A DNA stretch of 9,805 bases from contig JABDJU010000235.1 of assembly GCA_013003325.1 (NCBI GenBank), forward strand, positions 1 through 9,805, read 5' to 3'. The stretch comes from Acidimicrobiales bacterium (GTDB lineage Bacteria; Actinomycetota; Acidimicrobiia; Acidimicrobiales; SZUA-35). The translations under genes and the position numbers were made by a program. Below the pieces are notes generated by a model, which saw only the letters and a program-made list of their open reading frames with translations, had not been told where the DNA came from and searched no databases. Of this stretch, positions 1 to 7,298 are shown one piece after another; position 1 is the stretch's first letter; each line of letters opens with the position of its first letter.

Positions 1-1235
1 GAACTGTGCAAGGCCACGACGGCAGCGTGCATCGCCCAGCGGGGATCGTCGGCCAGGGCGACCATCGCTCCCGCTGCGTCAGACCGTTCGCCGACGCACT
101 CGAGAGGTTTCACTTCGCTCCACAGTGCCTCGAACTCACCGTTGCGTTCGGTCGTGGCCAGAAGGTCGGCACCGAAGATCGATTTGAGCTGCTCGGGTGA
201 TAGCCGGGTAGCGAGCATCAAGAAGGTAAACACACACTTCGGGCATTCACCGCACCATCGCTGCGGTGCTTCGCTCGTGGCTCCGGTGGTGCGCCCGGCG
301 AACGCTCGGTTGCAGCTCACCAGGCGACCCAACGCCTCGGTCTGACCGCTCAGAATCGCGATGATGTCGGTCTCGCTGACGTCCCGGAGCCAGGAGAAGT
401 AGCGAACGCCGATCCCGCGGCTGACGAGGGCGGCATCGAGCAGGGCCTCGAAGGTGGCCCCTTTTGACCACTGGTGGTTGACCGCCCGTCCGGCCGATGC
501 CGGATGATCCGAAATCAGCGTCGGCTCGTCGGCCGCCTGTTCGTTGGCCAACACCACCGAGGTGAAGCCATCACGGACCGCCAATGCCAGGCAGACCGAC
601 GACACGATCGCCGTGATCGGAACATGCCCGTTGAGCCGATCGGGCCGGGTGAGCTCGTCGAGCTGATCCACAAACCGGCGCACGGCGATCAACTCGCGCC
701 CCAGGATTCGGGCCACGTCGTGATGGGTGGTCGTCGGGTTCACGGTCGCGGCGTCGGCTTCGGGAAGAAGGCTGAGGACCACCGTCGAATCCTTCCCTCC
801 GCCGAAGGGCACCAGTGGCCGACCGATCGCTTCGGATCCCGTGGACGCTGACGCTGACGCCGGCACCGGATTCCCAGCCCACCGGATCTCTTCAAGCAGC
901 GGCACCGCCAAGCCGTTGGTGTAGGCGAACTCCCGGAGCCCGTGGTCATAGAGCGCCGAAACAAGGTCGCGTTCGGCCTGGGTGGTCGGCACGTCGATCT
1001 GAATCGCGGCGGGGGCCTGCGACTTGTAGTACGAGGTGCCCGCCACCAGCAGGAGCAGCCGCGCTGCATCCTGAAATGCCTCGGAGTCTTGGGCGTCGGG
1101 AGATGGCGGGAGCTCGATCCGCTCCACGAAGGACGCGCTGGCGTCGTCGAAATCGTAGTGGAGCTCGATGCGTCCCGAAACAGGATCGGCGACCACGTTG
1201 CGTATCCCGAACGCTGCGGTCCCTCGGCCTGTCAC
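1..1235 (-). CDS. murL: MurL-like UDP-MurNAc-L-Ala-L-Glu epimerase (partial, C-terminus beyond left edge)
   Basis: The frame is open from a GTG at 1235 to the window edge, giving 411 codons without a stop. An in-frame TAG lies four codons before this GTG, so no earlier start is possible. Visible motifs are a PP-loop-like GGGKDS (residues 145-150), NGHVPIT (202-208), ANEQAADE starting at about 230, and a cysteine cluster CGECPKC (328-334). As I recall the family, this set marks MurL, an ATP-dependent cytoplasmic enzyme that epimerises the terminal L-Glu of UDP-MurNAc-L-Ala-L-Glu to D-Glu. MurL works with the L-Glu-adding ligase MurD2 and so replaces glutamate racemase in peptidoglycan synthesis. 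The family is about 450 residues long, so perhaps 40 residues are missing here. Other PP-loop enzymes, such as QueC-type or sulfur-transfer enzymes, are the alternative, but HVPIT plus CPKC argue for MurL. It diverges from soxB and appears leaderless. A murD2 partner, if present, would be outside the window. Confidence 0.72.
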   Translation of the reverse strand, partial: MTGRGTAAFGIRNVVADPVSGRIELHYDFDDASASFVERIELPPSPDAQDSEAFQDAARLLLLVAGTSYYKSQAPAAIQIDVPTTQAERDLVSALYDHGLREFAYTNGLAVPLLEEIRWAGNPVPASASASTGSEAIGRPLVPFGGGKDSTVVLSLLPEADAATVNPTTTHHDVARILGRELIAVRRFVDQLDELTRPDRLNGHVPITAIVSSVCLALAVRDGFTSVVLANEQAADEPTLISDHPASAGRAVNHQWSKGATFEALLDAALVSRGIGVRYFSWLRDVSETDIIAILSGQTEALGRLVSCNRAFAGRTTGATSEAPQRWCGECPKCVFTFLMLATRLSPEQLKSIFGADLLATTERNGEFEALWSEVKPLECVGERSDAAGAMVALADDPRWAMHAAVVALHS

Positions 1236-1241
1236 GGCCTC

Positions 1242-1247
1242 ATGCTA
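1242..1247 (-). promoter_or_regulatory. Candidate -10 element of the murL-like gene (leaderless)
   Basis: Read on the minus strand this is TAGCAT, followed by exactly six bases (1241-1236) and then the GTG start at 1235. In actinobacteria the -10 consensus is TAnnnT with its last T at -7, which puts transcription start on the G of GTG. No usable Shine-Dalgarno sequence precedes this GTG: the nearby GAGG is only two bases away. No clear -35 hexamer is seen. Confidence 0.5.
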
Positions 1248-1279
1248 CCGGTCAGTCTGCTCTCGGGTCTCGCCTCGGT

Positions 1280-1285
1280 TACGCT
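1280..1285 (+). promoter_or_regulatory. Candidate -10 element of the soxBAG operon (leaderless)
   Basis: TACGCT lies six bases before the GTG at 1292, which would make that G the transcription start and the sox messenger leaderless. No Shine-Dalgarno sequence is visible before 1292 or 1295. Only 32 bp separate this hexamer from the opposing -10 of the murL-like gene, so the two promoters would share their -35 regions. No good -35 match was found. Confidence 0.5.
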
Positions 1286-1291
1286 CCACCG

Positions 1292-2596
1292 GTGATGCCT
1301 CGCTTCAAGGGCAAACCCTCGGCCAAGTACTCCGCCGCCGCCCTCATTTCCAAGGGGATCCGCCGCACTTCCTGGCCTCGCGCATGGGGCGAGCATGAGC
1401 TCGAGAATCGCTATGACGTCGTGATCATCGGGGCCGGTGTGCACGGCCTGGCCACTGCCTATTACCTGGCCGCCAACCACGGGATCACGAAGGTGGCGGT
1501 GCTGGACAAGAGCTACCTCGGCGGCGGCGGGAGCGGACGCAACACCGCCATCGTCCGATCCAACTACCTCACCCCCGAAGGCGTCGCGTTCTACGACCGT
1601 TCGCTCGCCCTCTACAACTCGATGGCCCAGGACCTCAACATCAACGTGATGTTCTCAGAGCGGGGTCATCTGACGCTGGCCCACACCGACTCCGCGCTGC
1701 GAACCATGCGCTGGCGGGCCGAGGTCAACAAACTCCAGAAGATCGATTCGGAGGTGATCGGCCCCGACAAGGTGGGAGAGCTGGTGCCAAGCCTCGATGT
1801 GCGCCCGACCACCCGCTATCCGATCCTCGGCGCTCTGTACCACCCGCCGGGCGGCACCATCCGGCACGACACGGTCAACTGGGGGTATGCCCGTGGCGCC
1901 GATGCCTTCGGAGTACAGATCCACCAGAGGACCACAGTGGTCGACATCCTGGTCGAGGGCGGCGACGGCCCCGACGGAAAGGGACCTGGCGGCCGGGTGA
2001 CCGGGGTGAAGACCACGGGCGGCGACATCGCCGCCGATGTGGTTGTGAACTGCACCGCCGGCTGGGCATCGATCATCTCCGCCATGGCCGGGGTGCGCCT
2101 CCCGATCACCACCCACCCCCTCCAGGCCGCCGTGACCGAACCGGTGAAGACGTTCCTGCCGGCGGTGGTGGTGAGCGGATCACTGCACGTGTACGTGAGC
2201 CAGACCGACCGCGGCGAGCTCGTGTTCGGGGCGTCGGTCGACCCGTTCGCCACGTATTCGATGCGAGGCTCGCTCGACTTCACCGAGGAACTGGCTTCCC
2301 ATGTGCTCGAACTGATGCCAGGAGTGTCTCGGATGCGACTTCTACGCCAGTGGGCGGGGCTGTGCGACATGACCCCTGACTACTCCCCGGTGATGGGGTT
2401 CACCCCGGTCGAGGGGTTCCTGTGCGACGTCGGTTGGGGGACCTACGGGTTCAAGGCGGGTCCGGTGAGCGGTGAGCAGATGGCCGAACTCATCGCAACC
2501 GGGACCACCCCCACGCTGCTCGAGCCGTTCTCGTATCGCCGGTTCGCCGACGGGAACCTAGTGGGAGAAAAGGGCGCTGCGGCGGTGGGCCACTGA
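1292..2596 (+). CDS. soxB: Sarcosine oxidase subunit beta (SoxB)
   Basis: This is a DAO-family flavoprotein of 434 residues, the catalytic subunit of heterotetrameric sarcosine oxidase. It oxidises sarcosine (N-methylglycine) at FAD and passes electrons to an FMN held between subunits. The N-terminal tail has the WPRAW sequence typical of SoxB. It is followed by the FAD-binding GAGVHG (47-52), the conserved IVRSNY with Arg89, and RHDTVNWGYARGAD. His192 of RHD matches the family histidine that carries covalent FMN. The late GWGTYGFK motif ends in Lys388, matching the active-site lysine of this family. The usual length is about 405-415; the difference is at the N-terminus. The start is either GTG 1292, favoured by the -10 spacing, or ATG 1295 one codon later. 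The stop overlaps the soxA start as ATGA, so translation is probably coupled. A related N-methyl amino acid is a possible alternative substrate. Confidence 0.93.
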   Translation: MMPRFKGKPSAKYSAAALISKGIRRTSWPRAWGEHELENRYDVVIIGAGVHGLATAYYLAANHGITKVAVLDKSYLGGGGSGRNTAIVRSNYLTPEGVAFYDRSLALYNSMAQDLNINVMFSERGHLTLAHTDSALRTMRWRAEVNKLQKIDSEVIGPDKVGELVPSLDVRPTTRYPILGALYHPPGGTIRHDTVNWGYARGADAFGVQIHQRTTVVDILVEGGDGPDGKGPGGRVTGVKTTGGDIAADVVVNCTAGWASIISAMAGVRLPITTHPLQAAVTEPVKTFLPAVVVSGSLHVYVSQTDRGELVFGASVDPFATYSMRGSLDFTEELASHVLELMPGVSRMRLLRQWAGLCDMTPDYSPVMGFTPVEGFLCDVGWGTYGFKAGPVSGEQMAELIATGTTPTLLEPFSYRRFADGNLVGEKGAAAVGH

Positions 2597-5463
2597 TGAA
2601 CGACGCGCCGCACCGTCTACCGCACCAGCCCGGCGAGGTGATCGACCGGGACACCCCGGTGAGGTTCAGCTGGAACGGTCGACGCATGACCGGCTTCGCC
2701 GGCGACACGATCGCGTCGGCGATCAGCTCGAATGGCAAGCGGATCTTCTCGCGGTCGATGAAATACCATCGACCGCGGGGACTGTTGACCGCCGACTATT
2801 GGGACCCCAACCTGTTCGTTCAGATCGGACCGGAACCGAACGTGCGGGCCGGTCATCGGCTGATCGCTGACGGCATGCAGGTGAAGCCGCAAAACGTCTG
2901 GCCCTCGCTCGGATTCGACGTCAAGGCAGCCAACGGGTTGGTCGGCCGGTTTCTCACCGCCGGCTTCTACTACAAGACCTTCATGAACCCGGCCTCGCTG
3001 TGGCCGCTCTATGAGAAGGTGCTGGCCACCTTTGCTCCCGGCGGCGAGATCGATCTCGACGCTCCACACGAGCTGTACGACCAACGCTATGCTCACGTCG
3101 ACGTGCTGATCGCCGGCGGCGGTCCGGCCGGGTTGTCGGCCGCGGTCGCCGCCGCCGAACGCGGTGCCTCGGTGATGCTGGTCGAACACAACCATCACCT
3201 GGGCGGCCACCTGCGGTGGGGTGACCCCGACGACCTCGCATTGTCCAACGAACTGGTGCAGGCGGTCCGGTCCAACGAGCGGATCGAGGTGCTCACCGAC
3301 TCCACCGTGACCGGGCGGTACGAGGACAACTGGTGTGCCATCAATCAGCGCACGCTCCCTCATGCGGTCGAGCGGCTGGTGAAGGTGAGAGCCAAATCGC
3401 TGATCGTGGCGGCCGGTCTGATCGAGCGGCCCCTCGTCTTCGAAGGCAACGACCACCCCGGTGTGATGTTGGGTGGCGCAGCCCGGCGGCTGATCAACCT
3501 CTACGCCGTCAAGCCGGGGGAGCGGGCCGTGGTCCTCACCGCCAACGACGAGGGCGACAAGACGGTGGCCGCCCTCGAAAGAGCCGGCGTCGAGATCGCT
3601 CAGGTGGTGGACGCACGGCGCGGCGAGGCGGTCCACTCGGCATCGGGATCCAAGGGTGTGTCGTCGGTGACGCTGGGGGACCGCAGCAAGGTCTCAGCCG
3701 ATCTTCTGATCACTTCGATCGGATGGACGGCGCCCACGAGCCTGCTCAACATGGCCGGAGATCGCCCGGTGTACAACCCGTCCGCAGCTCGGTTCTTCCC
3801 CGATGCGCCTCCCGAAACGGTGTTGGTCACCGGAGGGCTGGCTGGCGACGGAAGCGTCGAGCAGCTGGTGGCCCACGGTGTGGCGACCGGCCGCTTGGCC
3901 GCCGATCGGGCCGCGGTGATTCGGTACCGGCTGCAAACGTTGACCCCCCGGGCCATCCCCCCTGAGGGGTCTGACCCCGATTGGCCGGCCGACGCCCGCA
4001 CGCCTCTCGGCGTCGATGACCATCCGTCGATGTTCCGGGCCCTCACCCACGGCATCGTCGACTACAGCGAGGATGTGTCGTCGAAGGACCTCGAGGCGGC
4101 TGCCGACGAGGCGTACGACTCGGTCGAACTGGTCAAGCGCTACACCACGGCAACCATGGGCCCTCAGCAGGGCAAGCTGGAAACGGTCAACACCGTGGCG
4201 GTGCTCGCTGAACATCGCGGGCAGGCCATCGCCGAGGTGGGAACCACGGTGTGGCGGCCGCCGTACGCTCCGATCTCGCTCGGCGCCTTGGCCGGACGGG
4301 CCTTCGATCCGGTCCGCTACAGCGCACTTCACCGCTGGCACATGGCTCACGGCGGAGTGCCTATGGTCGCCGGCCAGTGGATCCGCATCGAGCAGTACGG
4401 CAACCCGGCCGAAGAGGTGCGCAACACCCGGGCCAACGTCGGCCTCATCGACGTATCACCGCTCGGCAAGATGTTCATCACCGGCCCCGATGCCCCCAAG
4501 CTGCTCGAACAGCTCTACGTCAACAAATGGTCTCGGCTTCCCCTCGGAGGGGTGCGCTACGGCGTGATGGTCAACGAGGACGGGGTGGTGATGGACGACG
4601 GGGTCACCGGCCGGCTCACCGACGACACCTACCTGATGACCACGACGACCGGTGGAGCGGGCCGGGTGTACGAGTGGGCCGAGATGTGGCTGCAGACCGA
4701 AAAGCCCGAGTTCGAAGTCTTCATCGATCCCGTCACCGCCGGCTTCACCTCGATCAACGTGGCCGGGCCGAACTCCCGCCAGCTGATGAGCCGGGTCACC
4801 GACGGTCTCGATCTCAGCAACGAAGCGTTTCCGTACATGAACGTGCGCACCGCTCGGGTCGCCGGCGTGTCCGACTGCATCGTGTGGCGGATCGGTTTCA
4901 CCGGCGAGCTGTCCTATGAAGTTCATGTGCCCGCCGGTTTCGGACTGCATGTGTGGGAGGAGCTGCTGGCCCACGGCGCCGATCTCGGCGTGGCCCCCTT
5001 CGGGGTGGAGGCGCAGCGCATCATGCGGCTGGAAAAAGGGCACTTCATCGTCGGTCAAGACACCGATGGGCTCACGCAGTTGCCGACGACCGGACTGGCC
5101 TCCCTGGCCAAGCTCGACAAACCCGACAGCGCCGGCAAGCCCGAACTGCAGTGGGCCATTCACGGCCCCGGGCCGAGGGCGCACCCGGTGCTGGTGCTGC
5201 TCGAACCGTCCGATCCGGCGATCGTGCCGGCCGAAGCATGTCAGATCGTGAACGCCGGAACGACCGACATCGTGGGCCGGGTCACCTCGTCCCGGTTCTC
5301 TCCGACGCTCGAGCGATCCATCTGCTTAGCCCAGGTTGAGCCGTCGTTGGCGACGCCGGGAACCGAGGTCACGGTCGTGCTCACCGACGGCGAACGGATC
5401 ACGGCGTCGGTGAAAGAAGGGCATGCGTTCTACGACCAGGAAGGGGTTCGTACCCGTGGCTGA
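2596..5463 (+). CDS. soxA: Sarcosine oxidase subunit alpha (SoxA)
   Basis: This is the 955-residue large subunit of heterotetrameric sarcosine oxidase. Residues 1 to about 120 form the ferredoxin-like N-terminal domain, with KYHRPRG and QNVWPSLGFD. It contains no cysteine, as expected for SoxA, so it holds no iron-sulfur cluster. A Rossmann NAD-binding domain follows with GGGPAG (174-179), and RPLVFEGNDHPGVML is typical of the family. From about residue 575 to the end is a GcvT-like tetrahydrofolate-binding domain, including NVGLIDVSPLGK near 614 and GHFIVGQDTDG (815-825). In known enzymes the formaldehyde-level carbon released by SoxB is channelled here to tetrahydrofolate, giving 5,10-methylene-THF. 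The start is the ATG overlapping the soxB stop by one base. In the usual soxBDAG order soxD would precede this gene, and there is no room for it here. The end overlaps soxG by 8 bp. Confidence 0.95.
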   Translation: MNDAPHRLPHQPGEVIDRDTPVRFSWNGRRMTGFAGDTIASAISSNGKRIFSRSMKYHRPRGLLTADYWDPNLFVQIGPEPNVRAGHRLIADGMQVKPQNVWPSLGFDVKAANGLVGRFLTAGFYYKTFMNPASLWPLYEKVLATFAPGGEIDLDAPHELYDQRYAHVDVLIAGGGPAGLSAAVAAAERGASVMLVEHNHHLGGHLRWGDPDDLALSNELVQAVRSNERIEVLTDSTVTGRYEDNWCAINQRTLPHAVERLVKVRAKSLIVAAGLIERPLVFEGNDHPGVMLGGAARRLINLYAVKPGERAVVLTANDEGDKTVAALERAGVEIAQVVDARRGEAVHSASGSKGVSSVTLGDRSKVSADLLITSIGWTAPTSLLNMAGDRPVYNPSAARFFPDAPPETVLVTGGLAGDGSVEQLVAHGVATGRLAADRAAVIRYRLQTLTPRAIPPEGSDPDWPADARTPLGVDDHPSMFRALTHGIVDYSEDVSSKDLEAAADEAYDSVELVKRYTTATMGPQQGKLETVNTVAVLAEHRGQAIAEVGTTVWRPPYAPISLGALAGRAFDPVRYSALHRWHMAHGGVPMVAGQWIRIEQYGNPAEEVRNTRANVGLIDVSPLGKMFITGPDAPKLLEQLYVNKWSRLPLGGVRYGVMVNEDGVVMDDGVTGRLTDDTYLMTTTTGGAGRVYEWAEMWLQTEKPEFEVFIDPVTAGFTSINVAGPNSRQLMSRVTDGLDLSNEAFPYMNVRTARVAGVSDCIVWRIGFTGELSYEVHVPAGFGLHVWEELLAHGADLGVAPFGVEAQRIMRLEKGHFIVGQDTDGLTQLPTTGLASLAKLDKPDSAGKPELQWAIHGPGPRAHPVLVLLEPSDPAIVPAEACQIVNAGTTDIVGRVTSSRFSPTLERSICLAQVEPSLATPGTEVTVVLTDGERITASVKEGHAFYDQEGVRTRG

Positions 5464-6004
5464 GACAAACCTCAAAGCGGTCAGCCAGGTCGGATCGTTC
5501 CCTACCGTGTCGCCGACGGTTCGGATCACCGATGCCTCCGAACTGGCCAAGGTGGCTGTGAAGGGCGCGTCGAGCACCAACCTCGCAACCCAACTTGCGG
5601 CGATCACCCCCGGTCACTCCACGATGCGGGGCACGGTCCTGATCGGTTCAGTGCGACCCGGCGAGTGGCTGTACATCGGGCCCCTCGATGCCGTAGCTGC
5701 CGCCGTCGCCGATCTCGATCTCGCCGGGCACACCGCGGTCACCGATGTCACCCACGCCCGGTCGGCTGTGCGCATCACCGGATCCTCCGCCGCCGATCTG
5801 TTGGCGCGGTGCTGCTCGCTCGACTTCGCCGATGCCATGTTCCCCGACGAGGCGACCGCCACCGGTTCGGTTGCGTCGGTGCGCTGCGACATAGTGCGAA
5901 ACGACCTCGAAATGGAAAACTCGTACCTATTGGTCTTCGATCGCAGCTATTCGGAGTACCTGACGCGAATTCTCAACGAGCTGGTGCAGGAGTTCGCGGG
6001 CTGA
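5456..6004 (+). CDS. soxG: Sarcosine oxidase subunit gamma (SoxG)
   Basis: This 182-residue protein matches the small gamma subunit of heterotetrameric sarcosine oxidase in size (family about 190-210) and position. It belongs to the folate-binding GcvT-like fold group. Recognisable stretches are GEWLYIGP, VTDVTHARSAVRITG followed by a SSAADLLARCCSLDF segment, and a C-terminal DRSYSEYLTRILNEL resembling the SoxG RSFA..LW region. I chose GTG 5456 because it overlaps the soxA stop (GTGGCTGA) and has a purine-rich AGGAAGG about 11-12 bases upstream. An ATG at 5423 would add 11 residues read out of frame from the soxA tail, with no support. The gene ends the sox operon, with its stop 4 bp from that of the opposing proX-like gene. 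No terminator is visible between them. Gamma subunits diverge fast, so the assignment rests partly on context. Confidence 0.88.
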   Translation: MAETNLKAVSQVGSFPTVSPTVRITDASELAKVAVKGASSTNLATQLAAITPGHSTMRGTVLIGSVRPGEWLYIGPLDAVAAAVADLDLAGHTAVTDVTHARSAVRITGSSAADLLARCCSLDFADAMFPDEATATGSVASVRCDIVRNDLEMENSYLLVFDRSYSEYLTRILNELVQEFAG

Positions 6005-6008
6005 ACCG

Positions 6009-7172
6009 CTACCCAGCCAGCTCCGCTTGAGCCAGCCAACGATCCACGTCAGAGCGGTGACTGGCGATCCAATCGGAGGCATGGCCGGCAACGTCCTGCT
6101 CTGAGTCTTCACCGGCTGCCATCTTCACCGTCTGGAATGAGACATCGAGCACGCTGATCTTGATCTGCTCCAACAGGGCGGCGGCGGCCGGCTCACCGGC
6201 CAAGAAGTCGGTGTTGGCGACCGCCACGATGTCGGTGGGGCTGAATCCCATTGTGCAGGGCTCCAGGCGGCATTGACTTGGTGGTAGGTCGGTCTCGATC
6301 CGCTGTCCGGCCGACGGGTTCTCGACACCGAGCCAGATGGCGTTGTCACCGGGCCGTAGCTGGGTGATGAAGGGTCCGGGGGTCCAGGCATAGGCCAGCG
6401 CTGGTTGGCCTGCATCGGCCCGGGCGACCTGCTCGGCAAACAGGTCGCCGTGCGACCCCTTGACCTGCTCGATCACGCCGTCCCACCCGTTGTCGGCGAT
6501 CAGGGTGTCGATCACCCCGGCGCAGCCCCAGCCCTCGTCGCAGCCGGCGATCTCGGCGAGTCCGTCGCCGTCGGAGTCGAACAGGGCGCGGATCTCGGGG
6601 TTGGCGGCGATGTCGTCGAGGGTGTCGATGCCGTACTCGTCGGCGGTGGCGGTGTCGACGAGGAAGCCTTGGAGGCCACCAACCGGCATCTGGGTACCCA
6701 CGTAGGTGATGAGGTCGCCGATGCGGTCGCCGCTCTCGGTGGATTCGTCGAAGAATGAGTTGTGGACGATCGGCCAGCCGTTGGCCCAGAAGTCGTAGGT
6801 GCCGGCAGCGAGCTCGGGATAGAACTCGTTGGGAGCGATGGCGGTGCCGCGGTCGACGTCGTAACCCAGTTCCTCCAACAATTGAGCGTAGATCTCGGCC
6901 TGCATCCGGCCGCTGTCCCAGGTGGCTCTGGCCATGGAGATCGTGCCTCGGGCCCCATCGGAAGGGTCGAACGACAGCGGGTCCTCGGCTTCGGTCACGC
7001 CGCTGTCCTCCGGGTTCTCCTCCGCAGTGCCGCCCACGACCAGCTCACCATCACCGAGCAGGTCGCCGTTGGGTCCGGCCCCGACGGTTCGGCCGGCGCA
7101 CGCCGATCCGAGGAGAGCCAGCACCGCTAGCACGATGCCGAGTCTGACCGGTCGGGTTGAGGGGAAGCGCAT
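6009..7172 (-). CDS. proX: Glycine betaine ABC transporter substrate-binding lipoprotein (ProX/OpuAC type)
   Basis: This is a 387-residue solute-binding protein. It begins with a basic, hydrophobic signal peptide and a lipobox-like LLGSAC with Cys25, so it is probably a membrane-anchored lipoprotein. An acidic, low-complexity tether runs to about residue 72, followed by an OpuAC domain. Several stretches line up with E. coli ProX from memory: an FD.DGDG stretch near residue 200, GCDEGWGC (210-217), AYAWTP (260-265) and a C-terminal GHASDWI. Trp133, Trp215 and Trp263 occupy the positions of the ProX betaine-binding tryptophan cage. Cys211 and Cys217 match its disulfide. A second pair, Cys301 and Cys306, is absent from E. 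coli ProX. ATG 7172 is chosen because the signal peptide starts there and AAGGA lies 12 bases upstream. No proV or proW gene is in the window. It faces soxG tail to tail. Betaine or a related osmolyte such as proline betaine is the likely ligand. Confidence 0.88.
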   Translation of the reverse strand: MRFPSTRPVRLGIVLAVLALLGSACAGRTVGAGPNGDLLGDGELVVGGTAEENPEDSGVTEAEDPLSFDPSDGARGTISMARATWDSGRMQAEIYAQLLEELGYDVDRGTAIAPNEFYPELAAGTYDFWANGWPIVHNSFFDESTESGDRIGDLITYVGTQMPVGGLQGFLVDTATADEYGIDTLDDIAANPEIRALFDSDGDGLAEIAGCDEGWGCAGVIDTLIADNGWDGVIEQVKGSHGDLFAEQVARADAGQPALAYAWTPGPFITQLRPGDNAIWLGVENPSAGQRIETDLPPSQCRLEPCTMGFSPTDIVAVANTDFLAGEPAAAALLEQIKISVLDVSFQTVKMAAGEDSEQDVAGHASDWIASHRSDVDRWLAQAELAG

Positions 7173-7275
7173 GTCGCCGAGAGTTCCTTGAGAGAGTTTC
7201 GCCCGCTGGCTCCGACGGTAGTTCACCCCGGGCCTCGGCGGGTGGTTGGCGGCTTCCAAATGCGGCTCGCCGATT

Positions 7276-7294
7276 GCCGGTCGATGAGACCGGC
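7276..7294 (-). terminator. Short GC-rich hairpin downstream of the glycosyltransferase gene
   Basis: A perfect 6-bp stem (GCCGGT/ACCGGC) with a 7-base loop starts 4 bases after the stop codon of the glycosyltransferase gene, in the 126-bp gap before the proX-like gene. There is no T-run after it, so intrinsic termination would be weak. It may instead partly attenuate read-through or protect the 3' end of the messenger. The rest of the gap holds no clear gene. A TACCGT hexamer at 7220-7215 could be a -10 for the proX-like gene. Confidence 0.3.
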
Positions 7295-7298
7295 TTGC

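Noticed and set aside
1..1235. Possible frameshifted or broken gene at the left end, because no ATG-initiated frame covers it
   Set aside because: Direct translation from GTG 1235 gives one uninterrupted frame with ordered motifs to the window edge. It is intact but partial.
815..1291. Upstream in-frame extension of soxB to an ATG at 815 (593 residues)
   Set aside because: The extra 159 residues are arginine- and proline-rich nonsense antisense to the murL-like gene. SoxB homology begins only after 1295.
2596..2955. A 2Fe-2S ferredoxin domain at the SoxA N-terminus
   Set aside because: The fold is ferredoxin-like but the first 120 residues have no cysteine, as is normal for SoxA, so no cluster can bind.
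2617..3636. Long minus-strand open frame (339 residues) opposite soxA
   Set aside because: It is a shadow of the GC-rich codon pattern of soxA. The protein is rich in His, Gly, Asp and Arg with no recognisable domain.
5423..5455. ATG 5423 as the soxG start
   Set aside because: It lies deep inside soxA and adds 11 residues unlike SoxG; GTG 5456 has the stop overlap and a purine-rich site upstream.
6001..6060. Terminator hairpin between soxG and the proX-like gene
   Set aside because: Only repeated CCAGCC/GAGCCAGC stretches occur, with no strong stem, and the sequence is proX coding DNA.
7173..7259. Longer N-terminus for the ProX-like protein, starting at 7259
   Set aside because: It would place 29 non-hydrophobic residues before a well-formed lipoprotein signal peptide that begins at ATG 7172.
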